NCBI RefSeq assembly: GCF_932294415.1
Contig: NC_065538.1
Span: 18,327,656-18,391,655 of the forward strand
DNA from: Quercus robur
Taxonomy: Eukaryota > Streptophyta > Magnoliopsida > Fagales > Fagaceae
Length of the DNA: 64,000 bases
Direction: 5' to 3'
A model generated the notes under the pieces. That model ran no database searches and was not told the DNA's origin. It saw nothing but the letters and a program-made list of their open reading frames with translations. Each line of letters begins with the position of its first letter. Position 1 is the stretch's first letter. A program made the position numbers and the translations under genes. Shown here in pieces: positions 58,231 to 64,000 of this stretch.

Positions 58231-59510
58231 TATTCACCTTTGTGCGTGAGCAAAATATGAATTGAATAGAAGAGAAAATAACAAGTTTTTATAGTTAAAA
58301 AGAGGAGAGAAGAAGAGTCAAAATAAAAGGAAGATGAAGGGATGGAGAAATTGTAAGGTTAGATATAGAGTAGTGGGGATATAAAAAGATAAAAGTAAGT
58401 AAATGTTGGAGAATGTGTAATTGTAAAGTGGCAATTAATAATGTTAATTTTTAGATCCCTGTAAACTAGATTGTTTAACCTAATTAATTAACTAAGTGAA
58501 TACTTAGGTTTATTATTCAGATCTAGGTTAAAACAAAACAATCATATCATGTAAAGTAACGGAAAATAAATAACACAATGACATGATGACCTAGGAAAAC
58601 TTAACTGGTAAAAAATTTTGGGAGGATTTAACCTAGCTATCCTCAAGGTAAAAAACAGATCCATTATGAAAGAATTGAAGTTTGTACAATAGAACTTAGA
58701 CCACTAACATGTTATTACTACCTCGAGTAGAAAACTTACTACCACGACCCCATGATAGTTCCGAGTCCACGGATTACTTCTTTCCTAGGCCTATGCAACA
58801 CAAGCACCCACACTTGTGATAAAAAACACAAACTCTCTTGTTTGTGACTCCAAGACCACCCTTGAAGGTTTAGATCATCAACATCTTTGGCTGATTTTAG
58901 ATCATGATAGTTTCAAATTTTGAGTCATATTGGCAGGACATGGTCCTCATTGGCTGATTTTAGCATAAACCTTGATTATCTGTTGAAAGATTGATATGTG
59001 TGTGTGTATTCTTTTTCTTTTTTGGGGGGTAATTATATCATAAAACCCTAGAGTTTGACCTTGGTTCAGATTAAATCCTAAAATTCAGTTGCATCAATGT
59101 TTACTTGATAGTTCCAAGATTGTTTCAATTTGGAAACTCAGTGAAAGTAATGAAAACTCAGATAAGGTGCAATTAATACCTATTTGAACGGTAAAAAACT
59201 TTTGACATTTGTACTCATCGATATATTTGTGAGCTCATTTGGCTTCAAAATACCACCTTCAATTTACATGGAGTGTTTTTGTGGTGCTCTAATAGGTCCT
59301 AAGTACAACTTATGTGGTCTTCCATTATTTTTTGTTAACATGAGACTCACCAGATCGAAACAATTTGAAACTATAAGGTTGATCCTGATGCAATTGACAC
59401 TTCAGGGTCAAATTTGAGACTAAAGCCAAAGTCTGAGATTTATTATATACTTGCTGACTTTTTTTCTTCTTTTAATTATAAATTCAACTTAATAAGAGTT
59501 GTTTTTCCTA
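58066..59510. other. Intergenic repeat-derived stretch, no gene
   Basis: 58190-58230 has (TA)n followed by (GA)n. About 58240-58440 looks like inverted Helitron-family sequence (compare 23890-24060). About 58450-58890 resembles a non-coding retroelement interior (phrases such as ACTTACTACCACGACCCCATG), but I could not find its LTRs. Nothing coding is supported. Confidence 0.4.
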
Positions 59511-59514
59511 CTAG

Positions 59515-60602
59515 GTTGAACCTAAAGTCTCAAACAAATCACGTTTTACGCAAGAGCTTATCTCAACTATCTTATTTACTATAGCTCTTGGATTAGTATG
59601 GTATGAACCTTCTGTTCCTCAAGTCTCTCTCTCTCTCTCTTCACACACCACACACACACACAACACACACACACACACACACACAGTATCTAGTAGTTAG
59701 TGCTTGTCTGTATACTTGAGTTGTACTCACTCCAAACTTGATTTTCTTTTCAGGATACTGGGTGCTGCTGCACTTCAAAAATATGTAGGGAGCTTGGGTG
59801 GGATAGGAACATCAGGTGTTGGCTCTAGTTCTTCCTATGCCTGGAAGGAGTTAACTAAAGAAGTTATGCCAGAGAAGGTAGATATTTGGTATCTGTACTT
59901 TCGATATTGGTGATCTTTGACATGGAATGGCTGTCTTTGTATTTCTTTGAGGTTGGGTCCCCACCCCTGTTTCCCAAGGAAAGAGAGGAAAACAGGGGGG
60001 TGGGGGAACACTGGAGACAGAAGCCAGTGAATATGGAGAAGCAAATGTAGAAAATTTGGTCAAGTATTGAAAATTTTGTTTCAAATTTTTTGCTAAAACA
60101 TTTTAAGAAACAAATGGAGACTTTAATGTGTAGTTCTAGTTCCTATATTTAGTTGAAAGACTTGTCAAAAAAAAAAAAAAAAAGGTTCAAAGGTAAGGTA
60201 GGGATGTGATATCACCTAAAATTGCCAATAATAGTTTAGAAAAAGGTGTTTCTTCAGTTCTTGTAATTATGGTTTCTTGAATATTTTATGGGAGTTATTT
60301 TCCAAGGAACTTGGGAGTTGCGTCTCTTACTTGCAGTATGCTTGCATTTGAAGTTTATTATTTAATCACCCTGACCAATTTGTTTTCTTGCAGAATGTTA
60401 AGACATTTAAAGATGTCAAAGGTTGTGATGATGCAAATTTGGTATGAAGAGTGGTAATATCTTGCTGATTTTATCTATCTGTAAGCATTTTTCTGTTTAT
60501 CTTTGCTTGATTAATTTCATAATACAGAGCCTAACACATACTTATTCGCAGGGAATTCTTTTGAATGGAGCACCCGGAACTGGAAAGACTCTTCTTGCCA
60601 AG
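59515..60602 (+). pseudogene. FTSH11: FTSH11 gene fragment (four exons, one internal exon missing)
   Basis: Exon-like blocks with GT-AG borders lie at 59515-59600, 59754-59877, 60394-60441 and 60552-60602. They read KSRFTQELISTILFTIALGL (a membrane segment), then AAALQKYVGSLGGIGTSGVG, KEVMPEKNVKTFKDVKGCDD, and GILLNGAPGTGKTLLAK (Walker A). This is the middle of the organellar AAA+ zinc metalloprotease FTSH11. Between the third and fourth blocks, about 26 residues expected in the family (the start of the AAA module) are absent, and nothing after Walker A is present: no Walker B, SRH or HEXXH site. The N-terminal transit region is also missing. It is a relic, perhaps carried by a transposon (a CACTA end lies downstream). 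Confidence 0.88.
59625..59686. repeat. (CT)n/(CA)n compound microsatellite
   Basis: CTCTCTCTCTCTCT then an interrupted CACACA run, within an intron of the FTSH11 fragment. Confidence 0.9.
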
Positions 60603-62049
60603 GTAAGATTTTAGTGTCTATAATCCTGCAAATGGTTATTTACTTTGTGATGAGCCCTTTTCCAATCTGTATATGAACTTAGAGCACTGCTTCTGTTAGA
60701 GTGGCCAGCATGATCATTAGAATCTTGTCTGAGCGTTGTGTTACAGTTTGCAAGCTACCATTTTGTTAAGATGTTTAAGATTATTGCCTTTACTGTAAGA
60801 TTCCATGCATATGTATTTAATGAAGATACTAGTTGTGAATTTAATTTATCTAAAAAAAAGTGAATTTAGGATGCTGTGAATGGAAGTAGGCAGTAATTTA
60901 CAAAATGCGTTATCTAAAATGATGATTGATGAAAAATTGGTGTGTATTTAAACTCCAGGTGGAATTAAAGTTCTCTGTTTTTTTTTTTTTATTGAATTTT
61001 TTATTTAATTTTTTTAAGTTTCTGCCTTCAAGACATCACACAAGAAAAAGTAAATGTTTAATTGTTTATACTGGTTGGAATTTGTTCCATGAAAATAAAA
61101 GAAGAGAGCAGGTGGCGGGTGGGGTGCTCCAAATGGTGTGTGAAATCTAATACTCTAATTTGGTTTCCCTTGTTGTAATGGTGTCTGCATCAATGTTATA
61201 TACATGGATTTATACTGAAGTAAATGTCTATAACTTATTTTCATGCGTGTATGGGCTTCCATCACATCTTCCTTTTGCCTATTGGTTTCTTTGATATTCA
61301 ATAGGATGTTCATGCCAATGAGCTCTAACTCAAATGGAACTTCCTCTTGTAAAAGCATTGTAGATGGTGGGGTCATGGGTTCAGGACCCACTAGGTGCCA
61401 TTTATGTAAGTGTTGCAATTTTTAACTTGGACTTGACAGTTATGTTAAAGATAGATGTTTCAATTCTTCCTTTTTTATGTTTTTATCTTTTGGCCAAGTT
61501 ATGATATTATTGGTGTTTAGTTTGTCTATACTCTTAATTTCAATTTTTTACCTTTGGGCCTTGACTTTTTGATCCACACAGTTAATAAAATTTAGGTAGC
61601 TCCTCACTTAAGTCTTATCCAATTTTATGTGGTTTACAGGTTGTCCTTGGGTGGATATGCACTTGTTAAAGTGGATGTATGTGCTTTATGAGTAAGGAAA
61701 ATATTGGAGGGATGGGGTCTCCTCTACGGGGAAGTACATGAAGAAAGGATGCATCATCTTTTTTTCAATGATACTAGCTTTTGTCATGGGCCTTCTTGTT
61801 AGGAAGTGGCACTTCTCCATAAATCTGTTACTTGAGGATAATTGATGGAGCACAGTGGTTTTTAATTTTTTTTTCTTTTAATTAGCCATTTTGAAAACTT
61901 GGAACTATTTGAATACTTAAAAATTAGGTTGGTGCTTTTGTTTTTATATGAGAATGGAGTTTAATTTGGAATTGCACAATTGTGTTTATGTTTATATTTT
62001 GAATCGGGTTATTAAATTTGGATCAAGTGAAGAACTACATCCAAATTAG
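60603..62049. other. Non-coding stretch after the FTSH11 fragment
   Basis: AT-rich, with T-rich runs near 60978. No further FTSH11 exon was recognised. A GGGTTCAGGACCC palindrome lies near 61378 but is not part of a tRNA. Confidence 0.45.
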
Positions 62050-62344
62050 GTTTAAAAAAAAAAAAATTTAAAATACTTATTTCAACGGTTTCAAACAGTT
62101 GAAATTTATCTCAAGACAACATATATTTCAACAGTTTTCAATAATATTTCGACGTTTAATAATTGTTGATAAAGGTGAATCACATTTTTCGATGGTCACA
62201 TAGGGTGTAGAAAAAAAGTTTCGACATGGTTTTTAGTGGCGATTCTCAACGGTCACTTAAACCGTCGAAAATACTTTTTTCGACGGTTTCTAATACTTTT
62301 TTCGATATTTTCAACCGTTGAAAATAGCAAACTTTCTTGTAGTG
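62050..62344. mobile_element. CACTA (En/Spm) transposon terminus
   Basis: The right end reads TTTCTTGTAGTG at 62333-62344, the reverse of the canonical CACTACAAGAAA. Upstream is a subterminal array of CGACGGTTT/AACCGTCG and TTCAACGG phrases in both orientations (about 62080-62330), the typical transposase-binding region of CACTA elements. The opposite terminus was not found nearby, so the element is partial or its left limit is unrecognised. Confidence 0.8.
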
Positions 62345-62852
62345 CCACTTACTACTTTTGATGTTTTTTTTTTTCTTTTTTTCAGCTTGTGGCCTATATA
62401 TCCATATTAATTATATGTGTATAGTAGCTGAGGTACCCCACTAAGGTGGTAAGATGGCAGTATGCATCATCTTTTTTTGTCTTCTGCTATCATTTTTAAT
62501 CTTTCATATGTTGTATTCTTTTTGAAGTTATTGTGAGAAAATTTTGATGTAAAATGTGGCTGAGGGTGTATGTCGTTTTGTAATACAAGCTATTTAATTA
62601 AGTAGTTCATTTTGATAGCATTTTCATCTTTACCTCAATCTTTATATGTTGACCTTTTCTATATAGTTATTTCTGCCACAAACCTATGAAACTCTCAAAT
62701 GTAAATTGTGGTGCATGAAACACAATTTAAAAAATTCTGCCTCAGATGCTGATATGAACAGTTTGGGATCTATTTTCAACTGGGATCTCCACACACTAGA
62801 ATGCTCTTTATCACACTCCGCTGTCTCTCCACTTTGACTGGTTGGTGTACCT
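62345..62852 (+). pseudogene. Second copy of the LysM-kinase 3' flank (no coding exons)
   Basis: It closely matches 27711-28195, for example GTGGCCTATATATCCATATT and GATGGCAGTATGCATCATC, with small indels. The match begins at the base after the CACTA end. No LysM or kinase exon is found upstream, so only the 3' UTR and flank survive here. Confidence 0.85.
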
Positions 62853-63400
62853 CCATCACCATTTATTATCCTCAACAACAACATTTGTCTCTATCAAAGT
62901 CATCCCACTTGTCATTCTACCGTAACTTATTTTTCATTCTACAAATTAAGAAACTTCTCTTTATGAATAAAATAATGTAGCACTTTTTTTGTTAATGTTA
63001 ATGGATGTCTTAAGAGCATTTATTAATAAGATTCAGATTAGTTTCAATGCTTTTGGACCCGGTCGGATGATGACATGTGTCCAAAAATATATATGTGTCA
63101 CAATCTCAATGGGTCCAGTGCCATTGAACACTGGACCCAAACCTCCCCCTTATTAATAAACCAATTTTAGAAACTTTTTTCTCATCAAAAAAAAATTTAG
63201 AAACTTTTTAAGAAAAAAAAAGTAATTGATTTTTTTGTTTACTTTTTATATTTTACATAAAAATGATATTAGAACTTTGTTTTTGGAAATAGTTTACATA
63301 TTCAAACTTTCTTGAAATAGTACATTAACAATGTCTTAAGGTATTCGTTAACATAACATTTTTTTCTAAATACCAACTCTAGTAATAAAGTGATACTAGG
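62853..63400. other. AT-rich stretch with a small MITE-like segment
   Basis: About 63035-63155 (TTTTGGACCCGGTCGGATGA, then GGGTCCAGTGCCATTGAACA, then CTGGACCC) resembles the segment near 50446-50580 and is partly self-complementary. Nothing else was recognised. Confidence 0.4.
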
Positions 63401-63580
63401 CCATTTAAGACTTTGTATGGACATGTTATTGAAGAGATTAGATTTTTGTCTTACACAATTAGTTGTAGTTTTTTGCATGTTAATAGGAGGGGTAATAAAT
63501 TAGCTCATGCCCTTGTTAGAAGAGCAGTTTTATCTGCAGATATTGATGTGTGGTTGGAAGACCTTCCACGGGATTTGGAT
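63401..63580 (+). pseudogene. LINE RNase H-domain C-terminal fragment
   Basis: The frame reads FLHVNRRGNKLAHALVRRAV then DIDVWLEDLPRDL, the conserved end of the RNase H domain (RVT_3 type) in plant LINE ORF2 proteins (pattern HV-R-GN--AH-LAR). The catalytic N-terminal half of the domain is missing. The frame then runs on into AT-rich DNA. Confidence 0.75.
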
Positions 63581-63599
63581 GATAAAAAAAGTCTACGCC

Positions 63600-64000
63600 T
63601 ACAAATACCAATTAATAACGCTAATTTCTTTGATTTAATAGATGTCATCTTATTACATTATAAAATAGTATATATAAATATATCATTATTATATTATATA
63701 GCATGACTTGAATAATTTGATGTTTATTACTATATCTTATATTTTTACTATTTTTGTTCTTATCTTATTTTTTATAAATCTCTCTCTCTCTCTCTCAATT
63801 TTTTTATTCTTTCTTGCAACTCTACTTTAGGTTGATGAATCATTGTATTTTTTATAACTTTATTTTGGGTTGATATGTTTTAGTGTTATATTTTCGAGTT
63901 TTCCATCACAATTAATCTATCTCCCTCTTATAGTTTTGGTTTGATTTTTGTTTGAGTTACTTAGTTATTTTGTAAATGAGAATTTGAATTTATATAAAAA
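63600..64000. repeat. Sequence related to the intron-9 Helitron interior
   Basis: Phrases such as ACTTTAGGTTGATGAATC and TTTTGGGTTGATATGTTTTAG parallel 24130-24185 and 24775-24830. It includes a CTCTCTCT run at 63781-63797. It continues past the window edge. Confidence 0.5.

Overview
This window is nuclear DNA from a flowering plant. Genes are sparse and spliced, the DNA is AT-rich with long simple repeats, and most of it consists of nested transposable elements. Several repeat families resemble ones I associate with Fagaceae or other woody eudicots, but that placement is an impression from memory, not something I could test.

Layout. 1-6091 is most of a Tat-type Gypsy LTR retrotransposon on the minus strand. 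It runs off the left edge, carries an accessory ORF on the opposite strand, and is inserted into a decayed LINE ORF1 (6092-6941). 8370-9503 is a Pack-MULE that carries a captured ribosomal protein S2 (RPS2) fragment. From 9.5 to 17.2 kb there are MITEs, an LTR-like remnant, a Helitron (14024-15555) and a solo LTR with an intact target-site duplication (15612-16369). 17642-27682 is the main single-copy gene: an apparently intact 11-exon LysM receptor-like kinase of the LYK3/EPR3 type. Its introns hold a Mutator-type MITE, a TRIM-like remnant and a 2.5-kb Helitron.

From 28.7 to 58.1 kb there is a young tandem array of three apparently intact minus-strand genes for a TauD/TfdA-like Fe(II)/2-oxoglutarate dioxygenase (clavaminate synthase-like). 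Each repeat unit also carries a Copia gag fragment. Unit 1 has its first intron swollen to about 6.7 kb by a LINE tail, a PIF/Harbinger element with a Myb-like ORF, and a hAT-like element. Unit 2 carries a complete but decayed Copia element (42064-47509), and the matching sites in units 1 and 3 are empty. A SINE with a 15-bp target-site duplication lies between units 2 and 3.

From 59.5 to 64 kb there is a four-exon FTSH11 gene fragment, a CACTA terminus that abuts exactly a second copy of the LysM-RLK 3' flank, and LINE/Helitron-like remnants.

Genes likely to work: the LysM receptor kinase (perception of glycans at the plasma membrane) and up to three copies of the 2OG dioxygenase. Nothing in the sequence ties the two functions together; they share only the locus and its history of duplication. 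All identities come from reading the translations and motifs by eye. No database search was run.
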